Part shown: positions 43,916 through 52,352 of the stretch, one piece after another
How positions within the stretch are numbered: position 1 is the first letter of the stretch
Layout of the letters: every line of letters starts with the position of its first letter
Source: Flavobacterium sp. MFBS3-15
GTDB taxonomy: Bacteria; Bacteroidota; Bacteroidia; Flavobacteriales; Flavobacteriaceae
Direction: 5' to 3'
DNA length: 64,000 nt
Assembly: GCF_026107645.2 (NCBI RefSeq)
Contig: NZ_JAPCHV010000014.1
Span: 62,001-126,000 of the forward strand
The notes under the pieces: generated by a model
What the model was told of the DNA's origin: nothing
What the model saw: the letters and a program-made list of their open reading frames with translations, nothing else
Databases searched by the model: none
Position numbers and translations under genes: made by a program

Positions 43916-45341
43916 GCCTCCCCAGCTTACCGAAACCCAGTTGCAGAAACTTGCCGCCCAACTCCGCTGCCCCGATGGCGAAGCCGGTGTAAAAGTGGGC
44001 GAAATGATGAACTTTACCAACGGCAACATGATCGCCAAAGCCATCGAAAGCCTTAACCTCGCTTTTGCCAACAGCGTGCTCGAAATAGGCCCCGGTAACG
44101 GCAGCCACGCCAGGGACATCGTTAGTAAGGAAGACACCATTACTTACTCGGGTATTGACATCTCACCGATTATGGTAGAAGAAGCAAGGAAACTGAATGC
44201 CGGGCTGGAAAATGTTTCCTTTGAATTGGCCGACGGCTGTTACATTCCTTTTGGCGAAGGCCGGTTCGACAAGATACTTACCACCAACACCATTTACTTT
44301 TGGCAGGATGCTCAGGGATATGCGAATGAAATTGCCCGTGTTTTGGCAAAAGACGGAACGGTGACCATAGGATTCATACCCGAAAGCACGATGCAGCACA
44401 TCCCTTTTGCAAAATATGGCTTTACACTGTACAGCGTTGAAAAAGTAACAGCTTTAATGGAAGCCGCCGGTCTGGAAGCAGTATCGGCTGTGACCGAAAA
44501 AGAATGGGTAACGAGTAATAGCGGTACACAAATTGAAAAGGGAATTTGTACTGTTTACAGCGAAAAAACCATGAAGCCAGCACTACTTTCGTTACTGATA
44601 CCTCCTTTACTCCTGTTTTTCTCGCATCAACATAATAAAACTGCGGCCGGGCGTGAGGCTGTTGCTACCGACACCCTGCATTGGGAAACGGAGTTTTGCA
44701 CCCACATTGGCACTTTCGATAAGTCGAAATACAGCAAGGAACAATTAAGGGGCGCATTCAAACTTTGGTTTACCAACAGTTCGCACCAAATAAATACAAG
44801 ATATGTTGTATTTAATGCCAAAGAATATTACAACTTTGACAGCAAGGGCCAACTGCAGATGCTGGAAAAAGAATATGCCGGGAAGAAAGCGGTGTATGCT
44901 GTGATTAAAATTCCGCCGGGCAGGATATGGAAAGACCTGCTCCAAAATAGGATAAAAGACCTGGATGAAACGTATGAGCTGTCCAAACTGAGCCTGAAAG
45001 CACATTCTGATCCATCGATATTATTGAAAAACAGGTTTGCGCAGCATTGCCCCCAATACATTGAAGCACTTGCGTCGGAAGACACGGAACTCCTGATGGC
45101 GGCATGGCAAAGGCTGAAAGCGGAAAAAGATACGGGAAGCTACTCTGAAAGCAGCTTCAACAAATATAAAAACAGCCTAAGCCCAAAAATGAGGATAGCC
45201 GCCGCGAGGACGGATCTCCTGACCTTTGGATGGTACAACTGCGCGAACAGGCAGATCGGCCATGAAACTCCCAACATCAATTATCGTGAAGAATTTGACA
45301 AACTGTTCCTTTCTGTTGAGGAAGACTGCGATGAGCCATAA
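43905..45341 (+). CDS. SAM-dependent methyltransferase fused to an exported-type domain
   Basis: A 478-residue reading frame made of two unlike parts. Residues 1-222 are a class I methyltransferase (motif I VLEIGPGNGSHARDI; GIDISPIMVEEA; LTTNTIYFWQD). Residue 223 is a Met with an A-rich leader (ATG at 44571), followed by a signal-peptide-like hydrophobic stretch PALLSLLIPPLLLFFS and about 235 residues of unknown, charged, exported-looking sequence with several Cys. It reads as two genes joined by loss of a stop codon. Either a membrane-spanning fusion is made, or the second part is also translated from 44571. The first part overlaps the esterase by 11 bases. Confidence 0.75.
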   Translation: MENRPPQLTETQLQKLAAQLRCPDGEAGVKVGEMMNFTNGNMIAKAIESLNLAFANSVLEIGPGNGSHARDIVSKEDTITYSGIDISPIMVEEARKLNAGLENVSFELADGCYIPFGEGRFDKILTTNTIYFWQDAQGYANEIARVLAKDGTVTIGFIPESTMQHIPFAKYGFTLYSVEKVTALMEAAGLEAVSAVTEKEWVTSNSGTQIEKGICTVYSEKTMKPALLSLLIPPLLLFFSHQHNKTAAGREAVATDTLHWETEFCTHIGTFDKSKYSKEQLRGAFKLWFTNSSHQINTRYVVFNAKEYYNFDSKGQLQMLEKEYAGKKAVYAVIKIPPGRIWKDLLQNRIKDLDETYELSKLSLKAHSDPSILLKNRFAQHCPQYIEALASEDTELLMAAWQRLKAEKDTGSYSESSFNKYKNSLSPKMRIAAARTDLLTFGWYNCANRQIGHETPNINYREEFDKLFLSVEEDCDEP

Positions 45342-45345
45342 TTTT

Positions 45346-45373
45346 TTTGTCCTGTAACAAATTGCTATTTTTA
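45346..45373 (+). promoter_or_regulatory. Possible promoter of the M1 peptidase gene
   Basis: TTTG at 45346-45349 and TATTTTTA at 45366-45373 (one deviation) with 16 bases between, 28 bases before the ATG. Confidence 0.35.
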
Positions 45374-45400
45374 ATGACCAATTAGCCAAACACCCCGCCC

Positions 45401-47017
45401 ATGAAAAACATGTTCCTGATTGCCGCTGCCCTTCTTGGGATCGCTGCTTCCGCGCAAACTTTTACACGCCGTGACAGCCTGCAGGGCGGATTGAGGCCTG
45501 AGCGCACCAATTTCGACGTGCAGCGCTACGACCTCAACATAACCCTCGACCCTGAAAAGAAGCATATTAAAGGCTATAACGACATTACCTTTAAAGTGGT
45601 GGAGAACACCTCCAAGATACAGCTCGACCTGTTTGAGAACATGAAGGTGGAAAGCATTGAGCTGAAAGGCAAAAAGCTGAAATACAAACGCGACAACGGC
45701 GCCGTGTTCATCACTTTTCCAAAAGAGCTGAAAAAAGGCGCTGAAGAAACCTTGCGCTTCAATTACTCAGGAAACCCGCTTGTTGCAAAAAATGCACCCT
45801 GGGACGGCGGGTTTGTTTTCTCAAAAGATGCCAACGGCAAGCCCTGGGTGGGCGTTGCGGTACAAGGCACTGGCGCGAGCCTCTGGTACCCCGTTAAAGA
45901 CCACCAGACCGATGAACCGGAACGCGGCGCGTCTGTAAAAGTAGCGGTACCCAACGGCCTGATGAACGTATCGAACGGGCGTTTCCTGGGCAGTACCGAC
46001 CTTAAGAACGGGTACACCCGCTGGGACTGGGAAGTGAAGAACCCGATAAACAACTACACGATAACCCTCAATGTGGCCGATTATGCCCACATTCATGATA
46101 ACCTTGATGGCCTCGACCTTGACTACTACGTACTGAAAGCCAATGAGGAAAAAGCGCGCAAGCATTTTGAGGAAGTAAAGCCGATGATGGAATGCTTCCA
46201 GGCGAAGTTTGGCAAATATCCGTTTTGGGAAGATGGCTACAAGCTGGTAGAAACGCCCTACCTTGGCATGGAGCACCAAAGCGCTGTGGCCTACGGCAAC
46301 AAGTACAGGAAAGGATATTTGGGGGGCGACATGACCGGCACGGGCATCGGGATGCTGTTTGACTACATAACTATACACGAAACGGGCCACGAATGGTTTG
46401 GCAACAGCATTACCTCCAAAGATATTGCCGATATGTGGATACATGAAGGCTTTACTACTTATACGGAATGTGTGTTTGTAGAATGCCAGTTTGGATACGA
46501 AAAGGCTATGAAATACATTACCGGCCTTCAGATGAATGTGTCGAACCAAAAACCGGTAATAGGCATTTTTGGCGTGAACAAGGAAGGTTCGGGAGATATG
46601 TACCCCAAGGGCGCCCTCATGCTGAATACGCTGCGCCATATGGTTAATGATGATGATAAATGGTGGAAGATGCTCCTGAAATATTCCGAAACCTTTAAGA
46701 AAAAAGTGATTGATACCGAAACGGTCGTGGACTTTTTCAATACAGAGACCGGCATGGACCTTACCCCTTTCTTTAACCAATACCTGCGCCACAAAAACCC
46801 TCCCATCCTCCAACTGAAGCTGAATGATGGCAAACTGGAATACCGCTGGGAAACGGATGAAGCACGGTTTAAGCTGCCTGTAGGCATCACCGCAAATGGC
46901 AAAGACCTCCGCCTGAATGCTACTAACGACTGGCAGTCGGTAACAACCGATGCTACCGATTTAAAAGATGTCGCGCTGCAAAAGCAGAAGTTTTATGTAA
47001 AGGTGCAGAAGCTGTAG
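45401..47017 (+). CDS. Exported M1 family aminopeptidase
   Basis: A 538-residue zinc metallopeptidase with a signal peptide (MKNMFLIAAALLGIAASAQ). Substrate motif GMEHQSAVAYGN, zinc site H326-E327-x-x-H330 (HETGHEW) with the third ligand E349 in WIHEGFTTY, exactly 18 residues later. It lacks the long C-terminal helical domain of PepN, as in many Bacteroidota homologues. It removes N-terminal residues from peptides in the periplasm. Confidence 0.93.
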   Translation: MKNMFLIAAALLGIAASAQTFTRRDSLQGGLRPERTNFDVQRYDLNITLDPEKKHIKGYNDITFKVVENTSKIQLDLFENMKVESIELKGKKLKYKRDNGAVFITFPKELKKGAEETLRFNYSGNPLVAKNAPWDGGFVFSKDANGKPWVGVAVQGTGASLWYPVKDHQTDEPERGASVKVAVPNGLMNVSNGRFLGSTDLKNGYTRWDWEVKNPINNYTITLNVADYAHIHDNLDGLDLDYYVLKANEEKARKHFEEVKPMMECFQAKFGKYPFWEDGYKLVETPYLGMEHQSAVAYGNKYRKGYLGGDMTGTGIGMLFDYITIHETGHEWFGNSITSKDIADMWIHEGFTTYTECVFVECQFGYEKAMKYITGLQMNVSNQKPVIGIFGVNKEGSGDMYPKGALMLNTLRHMVNDDDKWWKMLLKYSETFKKKVIDTETVVDFFNTETGMDLTPFFNQYLRHKNPPILQLKLNDGKLEYRWETDEARFKLPVGITANGKDLRLNATNDWQSVTTDATDLKDVALQKQKFYVKVQKL

Positions 47018-47239
47018 TTTACAGTTTCAGTTTTCAGCCTGCCTCCGGCCAGGCAGGTCGCGGTCTCAGTTTCCGGCATGTCATTTCGATTATGGGAGAA
47101 ATCTCAAAAGCGTTTTTGTTAACCTGAGATTTTTCGACTCCGCTGCGCTGCGCCCAAAATGACAGGGAATTCGTGTGATTTCGACGATAGGAGAAATCTG
47201 TTTAATCTGATATTTCTTCTATGCTCGAAATGGAAGGAA
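47018..47239. repeat. Compound intergenic inverted repeats
   Basis: CCTGCC/GGCAGG palindrome at 47038-47057; TGTCATTT (47079) pairs with AAATGACA (47157), and GAGAAATCTCA with TGAGATTTTTC inside it; ATTTCGAC...GGAGAAATCT recurs at 47180-47200. This TCATTTCGA...GAGAAATCTC family is a common dispersed element in Flavobacteria. Confidence 0.75.
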
Positions 47240-48115
47240 CTAATCCAACATTTTCACTTCTGTAATAAGCACTTCCAACGGCAGGCTGAAGTTGATGCGC
47301 TGTGCCATTTCCCCGGCTTGCTGCTTATCCATATTTGCAGCTATCGTGGCTTTTCCATTGGCGATGGGAGCCATGAGCATCGGGCAGCTCAGCACTTGAT
47401 CGCCAAGCATGATGGCCAGGCATTTGTTAGTGTTTTTTTGGGTTAGTTCTTCCCATGCCTTTTTGTATTCTTTTTTAAATTCCAGATTAACATCATAGCT
47501 CATGCCGTTGCGCGATTCTGTTATGGCTGCATCTTTCATCATGTTGAGGGTTATCGGTGCATCTTTTACAATCTTTACTGCAAATACGGGGACTGATTTA
47601 GCGCCTTTTTCCGGTATGCCGAATGCAAAAGTAAGCCCGTCCGGCAGCAGTTTTTTGATTTCCTGGAGATTCACCAGGGCCTGAAACTGTTCCATCCGCA
47701 TTATGAGGCAGGTGCCAATGGATGCGCCATAAGCAAAATGCGTATCCACCAATTGTTCAAAAGGTATTCCCATGTCTGCACTAATGGAAGCCATTCCGGC
47801 GAGCGCATTTGCAAGTCCGGCAGCGTCATACGTTTCATATATGGCAAATTTTCCACTGCGGAAATACGTTGAGGGTGATACCCCCTCACAAGGGATTTTG
47901 GCAACGATGACACCGTTTTCAAGCTTAATGTCGGCCTGCTGCTTTTTATACTTTACATTTTGGATGAGCTTTTCTACCGTAAGCTTTTTAAGCTCCTCGG
48001 GAGCATCAGCATCGGAAAATTCGGCAGTCACCTGTTGGCAATACTTTTGGGCATGGCCCTGGCAGCCTGATAACATAAATACCATCAATGCAGCCCCTAC
48101 TATTATTTTTTTCAT
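47240..48115 (-). CDS. Lipoprotein with SecD P1-head-like domain
   Basis: A 291-residue lipoprotein (MKKIIVGAALMVFMLSGC, lipobox Cys C18). The body resembles the periplasmic P1 head of SecD: ADIKLENGVIVAKIP, then near the end LAIMLGDQVLSCPMLMAPI-type strand, ANGKATIAANMDKQQAGEMA and SLPLEVLI, like the LDGKVVSAPVI...ITGNF...A..LRAGALPVPLEI pattern of SecD. There are no membrane helices apart from the signal. The start at 48115 is chosen because an upstream in-frame ATG would bury the signal peptide. It follows another exported protein by 7 bases. Role unknown. Confidence 0.72.
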   Translation of the reverse strand: MKKIIVGAALMVFMLSGCQGHAQKYCQQVTAEFSDADAPEELKKLTVEKLIQNVKYKKQQADIKLENGVIVAKIPCEGVSPSTYFRSGKFAIYETYDAAGLANALAGMASISADMGIPFEQLVDTHFAYGASIGTCLIMRMEQFQALVNLQEIKKLLPDGLTFAFGIPEKGAKSVPVFAVKIVKDAPITLNMMKDAAITESRNGMSYDVNLEFKKEYKKAWEELTQKNTNKCLAIMLGDQVLSCPMLMAPIANGKATIAANMDKQQAGEMAQRINFSLPLEVLITEVKMLD

Positions 48116-48122
48116 GGCAACG

Positions 48123-48839
48123 TTATCTTGGAAAGAAATAGCTTTCTGATTCAACTACAAAAACCATTTTACCGGTATTGGCATTCACATAGTAATCCTT
48201 TACAGGATAGTCCCCCTCTTCCTTTACCGATGCGGGATGCTCCCGTATTAGCCAGCAAAACGAGTCGGACCCCGGCTCGTATGCAATACCGATTCCGGAT
48301 ACTATGCCTTTGTAACGCTTATCCGTCTTGGCCGTTTTCAGTGCCTTGCATACATCTATAAATTTATCAAATGCAGGATTCTTTTTTACCGAGGGCAGCA
48401 CATCATCAGAGATCATGTTGAAATCGTTGTCCAGGCCTATCTCAAAATCATAATCAAACTCTCCGTGTTTTAGGGAATAGGCAATTACATAGGTAACATC
48501 ATAGCCGGATAAATTATACAAATCTTCAGGTGCCGAGTCCTCACTCATCCCATCGGGATAGATTATGTACATGTATTTTACTTTGCACTTCTTTTCAAAT
48601 GCGGCGCCCGAGCGTTGCACGATGTAATTTTTGCCCGCGGCCATAGCTGGGGTGGCATATTCAGGAATACTTGAGGTATAGTGTTTGGCGCTGCTGTAAT
48701 CATTGTTAACCGCAAAAAACACCATGCTTTCACTGATCTGTTCTTTATCCGGAAAAAGAATTTTATCGCTGTCCGCGCACTGCGCTATTGATGTTATTGA
48801 AAATAAAAAAGATAAAGTGATTGTAAAAATAGCCTTCAT
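48123..48839 (-). CDS. Exported protein of unknown function
   Basis: A 238-residue protein with a signal peptide (MKAIFTITLSFLFSITSIAQ). Acidic, mixed alpha/beta, with aromatic-rich VKYMYIIYPDGMSED and a C-terminal DYYVNANTGKMVFVVES that resembles small PepSY/YkuD-like strands only loosely. It is first in a likely two-gene operon with the SecD-like lipoprotein (7-base gap). Confidence 0.68.
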   Translation of the reverse strand: MKAIFTITLSFLFSITSIAQCADSDKILFPDKEQISESMVFFAVNNDYSSAKHYTSSIPEYATPAMAAGKNYIVQRSGAAFEKKCKVKYMYIIYPDGMSEDSAPEDLYNLSGYDVTYVIAYSLKHGEFDYDFEIGLDNDFNMISDDVLPSVKKNPAFDKFIDVCKALKTAKTDKRYKGIVSGIGIAYEPGSDSFCWLIREHPASVKEEGDYPVKDYYVNANTGKMVFVVESESYFFPR

Positions 48840-48988
48840 CAGGATAGTAGTAAAATATTTATATTATTAATTCCGGATCACTTTTTCGTCGCGCAAAGCA
48901 CCCGTTTCTTTATCATGTGCAGTTTACCGGTAAATGCTCCTCCCGCCTGTGTTGCAGATGCATTCCGATCCGGTGCCATATATCATAT

Positions 48989-49495
48989 TTAATACACCTT
49001 GCCTGCCAATACATTTTCGCAAAAATCAGCAAAGCCGTTGCCCACCCGGGCAAAATCCTCTAAAAACAAGAAGGGGGAGCTGTCATAAAACTCACCTACC
49101 TGGCCATACAGTTCTGAGGCTTTATCACAGCAAATGAAGAAATTGCCCCTGTCGCTCCGATGCCCTACCGAAAGCCAGAAAACAGGCTGGTATTCAGTAT
49201 TTTCTTCACGATCAGTATAATTTACCGTGGATGACAATGCTTCAAAAAGGCCATAAATATAAAGATCCTGGCCGACAGGCTTTATGGTATTATTGTCTAC
49301 CGTGCTAAGGTAGTCCAGGTATTCTTCAGGTATCTCAAATTGCACCCTGCGTTCGTATGGCAGGCTTTTGAAATTCGATAAAGCCGGGAACAACAGATTC
49401 TGCATTGCCTTCCCTAGATAGCTGCCACCGGCAACGCTGTAATTTATTCCCTTTTTTTTAAGACGGTCAAAAACCGTTTCTGTATTTTCCTCCAT
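48989..49495 (-). CDS. SUKH-like soluble protein
   Basis: A 168-residue cytoplasmic protein with IPEEYLDYLSTVDNNTI and a later FWLSVGHRSDRGNFFICCDK, DSSPFLFLEDFA pattern, the order of elements in SMI1/KNR4 (SUKH) proteins, though weaker than the copy at 29798. No toxin gene is adjacent. AT-richer than its surroundings. Confidence 0.6.
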   Translation of the reverse strand: MEENTETVFDRLKKKGINYSVAGGSYLGKAMQNLLFPALSNFKSLPYERRVQFEIPEEYLDYLSTVDNNTIKPVGQDLYIYGLFEALSSTVNYTDREENTEYQPVFWLSVGHRSDRGNFFICCDKASELYGQVGEFYDSSPFLFLEDFARVGNGFADFCENVLAGKVY

Positions 49496-49849
49496 TTATA
49501 ACTTAAAATCAAATCAACAATTTCATCATTATAAACCCCATAAAATAAAAGCCTTCCATACCGATCTGCCAAATCCCTCACCGGAAGAACTTTCTACAGG
49601 AAATAAGAATGTCCGAATAGCCGGCAACAAGGTACAGCATCTTCATTAAGGGAATGATCAACTGTTTACAGGCCGAAGATACTACTATTTTTCTTACTTT
49701 TAGCACATATACCCCCCGCCGTAAAATCTCATGATTTGCAATTGTGCCTTAAGATATGCGGGCTTTCATTCATTACATTCGAATGTCGGGAAAATGCCAA
49801 CGCTTACACAAAACAAAAAATCTTGCGAACTGCAAATTATTTTAAAATT
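49496..49849. other. Spacer without recognisable gene
   Basis: Neither strand carries a convincing reading frame. The stretch is AT-rich, with no strong inverted repeat; a TACTTTTAG-like string occurs near 49695 but drives nothing visible downstream on the plus strand. Confidence 0.5.
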
Positions 49850-50878
49850 TTAATCGCGCTTTATCTTACCCGAACCGGTTTCCTCAAATTTTTCAACAAA
49901 CATGATGTCTTTCGGCTTCTCAAATTTACCCAGCCCCTTGAACGCGGCATTGTCGATGTCAAATGGTTCGCCTTCCACAACCAGTACCAGCTTTTCGCCA
50001 AGCACTTCGTCGGAAACACCTTTCACGTAAAAACGCCTGTCTATTTTGCCCGACAGTTTTTCCTCTATCTGCTCCGGAAACAGTTTTACGCCGCCACTAT
50101 TAATCACATTATCATACCTGCCAAGCCATATGAAGTGTGTATCACCCGTGATTTCCACAACATCGTTAGTTACTACAGGCTCATCACATATTTTGTAAGG
50201 GTCGATCACCAGGCAGTTTCTGTCATCCTTGCTGATGTTGACATTGGGAAGTACGGTAAACGCCTCCTCTCCTATCCTTTTGGCAGCGATGTGGGTAATG
50301 GTTTCGGTCATGCCATAGGTTTCGTAGATTTCAGTAGACAGCCCTGACAGTTTTTCACTCAATGCCTTGCTCACCTTTGCCCCGCCGAGTATCAGCTTTT
50401 TTATCATGTGGAGCTTGCCCAGCGAATGCTCTGCCTGCAACGGCACCATCGCGGCAAAGTCATATTCCGTTTCATTGCGTTCTAGCGGATTGGATTGAGG
50501 CGCCACCATGTCCATGTCCCAGCCCAGGATGAATGCCCTTACCAGCATCATCTTGCCTGCTACATACTGCGTTGGCAGGCAGTGAAGCACCTTAATTCCC
50601 GATGGCAGATCGAAGAACTCCCCTGTGGCTATGGCCGAGTTGACCATGGCCTGCTTGTCTACACGTATGATTTTTGGCGCACCTGTAGTACCTGAGGTCT
50701 GCATTTCAATAAAGCTGTTCTGGTCGAACCAATAGAGGATGAAATCGCCCACCGCCCTTTCAAAAGGCTCGCCTTCTTTGATAAAGCTGTAAGCAACACG
50801 GCACAGGTCATCTTCATTAAAATGGAAGCCGTTCAGTTTGAAATGGGGATGCACAAAATGGTAGTCAGGATTATTCAT
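49850..50878 (-). CDS. menE: o-Succinylbenzoate-CoA ligase-like AMP-binding enzyme (MenE)
   Basis: A 342-residue adenylate-forming enzyme with the ATP site MQTSGTTGAPKII, YETYGMTETITH, LGRYDNVINSGGVKLFPEQ and the catalytic Lys region GSGKIKRD at the very end. It is short for the family, the form usual in Flavobacteriia, where it activates o-succinylbenzoate in menaquinone synthesis. No other men genes are in the window, so the substrate is inferred from family. It overlaps the upstream CPBP protease gene by 8 bases. Confidence 0.88.
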   Translation of the reverse strand: MNNPDYHFVHPHFKLNGFHFNEDDLCRVAYSFIKEGEPFERAVGDFILYWFDQNSFIEMQTSGTTGAPKIIRVDKQAMVNSAIATGEFFDLPSGIKVLHCLPTQYVAGKMMLVRAFILGWDMDMVAPQSNPLERNETEYDFAAMVPLQAEHSLGKLHMIKKLILGGAKVSKALSEKLSGLSTEIYETYGMTETITHIAAKRIGEEAFTVLPNVNISKDDRNCLVIDPYKICDEPVVTNDVVEITGDTHFIWLGRYDNVINSGGVKLFPEQIEEKLSGKIDRRFYVKGVSDEVLGEKLVLVVEGEPFDIDNAAFKGLGKFEKPKDIMFVEKFEETGSGKIKRD

Positions 50879-51833
50879 GGGTAGGTCCTATTTCGTTTAT
50901 GTCAATTTGTTTAGATTGCGGGTTTACATCGCCTGTCAGCTTTTCCTTCCATCCTTTCCATTTGTACTTATAACTGAAAAGAAGCAGCAATAACGGGTAG
51001 ATGACCACTACAGGCAATAGTATGTCAAAACCTGCACTTGGTTCGGATATGTCCTTAAAAACCGAATGAGTTTGGAAAGCGGTCCAGTCAGCAGTTACAA
51101 GCAATGCAGCAGTAAGGTTATTGGCCGCATGGAAGCCCAGTGCAAGTTCGGTCCCTTCGTCCATAAGGGTCATGATGCCAAGGACGAGTCCGGTGCCGAT
51201 ATAGTACACCAAAGCGATGTATCCTATTTGCTTTATCTCAGGGTTGGCAATGTGCATCACTCCAAAAATCACTGAGGTCATGACCAGCGGAAACCACCTG
51301 TTTTTCGCCAGGAGGCCAAAGCCCTGCACGAGGTAACCACGAAATACCAGCTCCTCCACACTGGTTTGTACAGGGATCATGAGTACGGCTATAATGGCAA
51401 GTATGGCAAACTTTCCCGGATTGAATTGCAGGATGTACTTGCCGGGTTCGGTGTAATAAACCAACAATATCATCCCCACCGAGAACACGCCCCACACCGT
51501 GAAAGCAAATAAAATTCTTTTCCAGTCGGTTTTGGGGCGCGACGTGACGATTTCCTTAAATTTCTGATGATGCATCCTGCGCACTACAATCCAAAGCCCT
51601 GCCATAGCAAATGCAAATGAAAGGAGGACAAAAAAAAGTGTAAGGTTAAGGTCAAGAAACCTCATTATTTCTCCCTCATCCATAGGCACCGGCTTTCCGG
51701 TTTTGATCGCTTCCGCTGCTATGAATGCTATCCATGGCAGCTGTCCTACAAAAGAGGCGCCAATCACAATGACCGACCCTACAAGATATTTCCAGAATAC
51801 ATTACCCGGCTTAAAAGCCTGTGCTATAAACAT
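50871..51833 (-). CDS. CPBP family intramembrane glutamic protease
   Basis: A 320-residue multi-pass membrane protein. Three ABI/CPBP motifs are present: SVEELVFRGYL (catalytic EExxxR), FGVMHIANPE (FxxxH) and GFHAANNL (HxxxN). Members include Rce1-like proteases and bacteriocin self-immunity proteins. The C-terminal end is cytoplasmic and charged. It overlaps menE by 8 bases, so the two are coupled; the pairing has no obvious functional logic. Confidence 0.9.
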   Translation of the reverse strand: MFIAQAFKPGNVFWKYLVGSVIVIGASFVGQLPWIAFIAAEAIKTGKPVPMDEGEIMRFLDLNLTLFFVLLSFAFAMAGLWIVVRRMHHQKFKEIVTSRPKTDWKRILFAFTVWGVFSVGMILLVYYTEPGKYILQFNPGKFAILAIIAVLMIPVQTSVEELVFRGYLVQGFGLLAKNRWFPLVMTSVIFGVMHIANPEIKQIGYIALVYYIGTGLVLGIMTLMDEGTELALGFHAANNLTAALLVTADWTAFQTHSVFKDISEPSAGFDILLPVVVIYPLLLLLFSYKYKWKGWKEKLTGDVNPQSKQIDINEIGPTHE

Positions 51834-51920
51834 AAGAGCTGAGGTTTAATTTTTACTAATGTTTGCACTAAGTTAGCTGAATTTTCGGTTAATAATGGCT
51901 TTCTTTGCAAAAAGAATTTA

Positions 51921-52262
51921 ATGATCACCATTTACCATAAGCCGCAGTGCAGCAAGTCCCGTGAAGGCGTGCAATTGCTGGAGAATCTCGGCATTCCTTT
52001 TGAAATTGTAAAATACCTCGACCAACCGCTTTCCAAAGAAGAACTGAAAGAACTCATCAAAAAACTCGGCATAAAGCCAATTGAACTGGTACGTACGAAA
52101 GAAGACCTCTGGAAAGAAAAGTATGCCGGGCGAAAACTCACAGGCACACAGGTTATTGCCGCCCTGGCAAAATACCCCAACCTCATGGAACGCCCGATAG
52201 TAGTAAATGGCGAAAAGGCGATAATCGCCCGCCCGTCGGAAAAGGTAAAAGAAATCCTATAA
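51921..52262 (+). CDS. ArsC/Spx family reductase-like protein
   Basis: A 113-residue thioredoxin-fold protein with the single Cys motif HKPQCSKSREG (C10), then LELIKKLGIKP-like helix and ERPIVVNGEKAIIARP, typical of ArsC-type arsenate reductases of the glutaredoxin-coupled class. No arsenic resistance genes flank it, so detoxification is not proven; YffB/Spx-like roles are possible. Confidence 0.88.
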   Translation: MITIYHKPQCSKSREGVQLLENLGIPFEIVKYLDQPLSKEELKELIKKLGIKPIELVRTKEDLWKEKYAGRKLTGTQVIAALAKYPNLMERPIVVNGEKAIIARPSEKVKEIL

Positions 52263-52352
52263 TTCATTTAACAAAACTTTAAGGTTTCCCCTTTAAACCC
52301 TTAGCCATCTTTCCAGTCATATCAGCTAAATCATCTTTCAAAAAAACCTATA

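Noticed and set aside
50871..51833. CPBP protease as a bacteriocin immunity system with menE
   Set aside because: No bacteriocin gene is near, and menE is housekeeping; the overlap is the only link.
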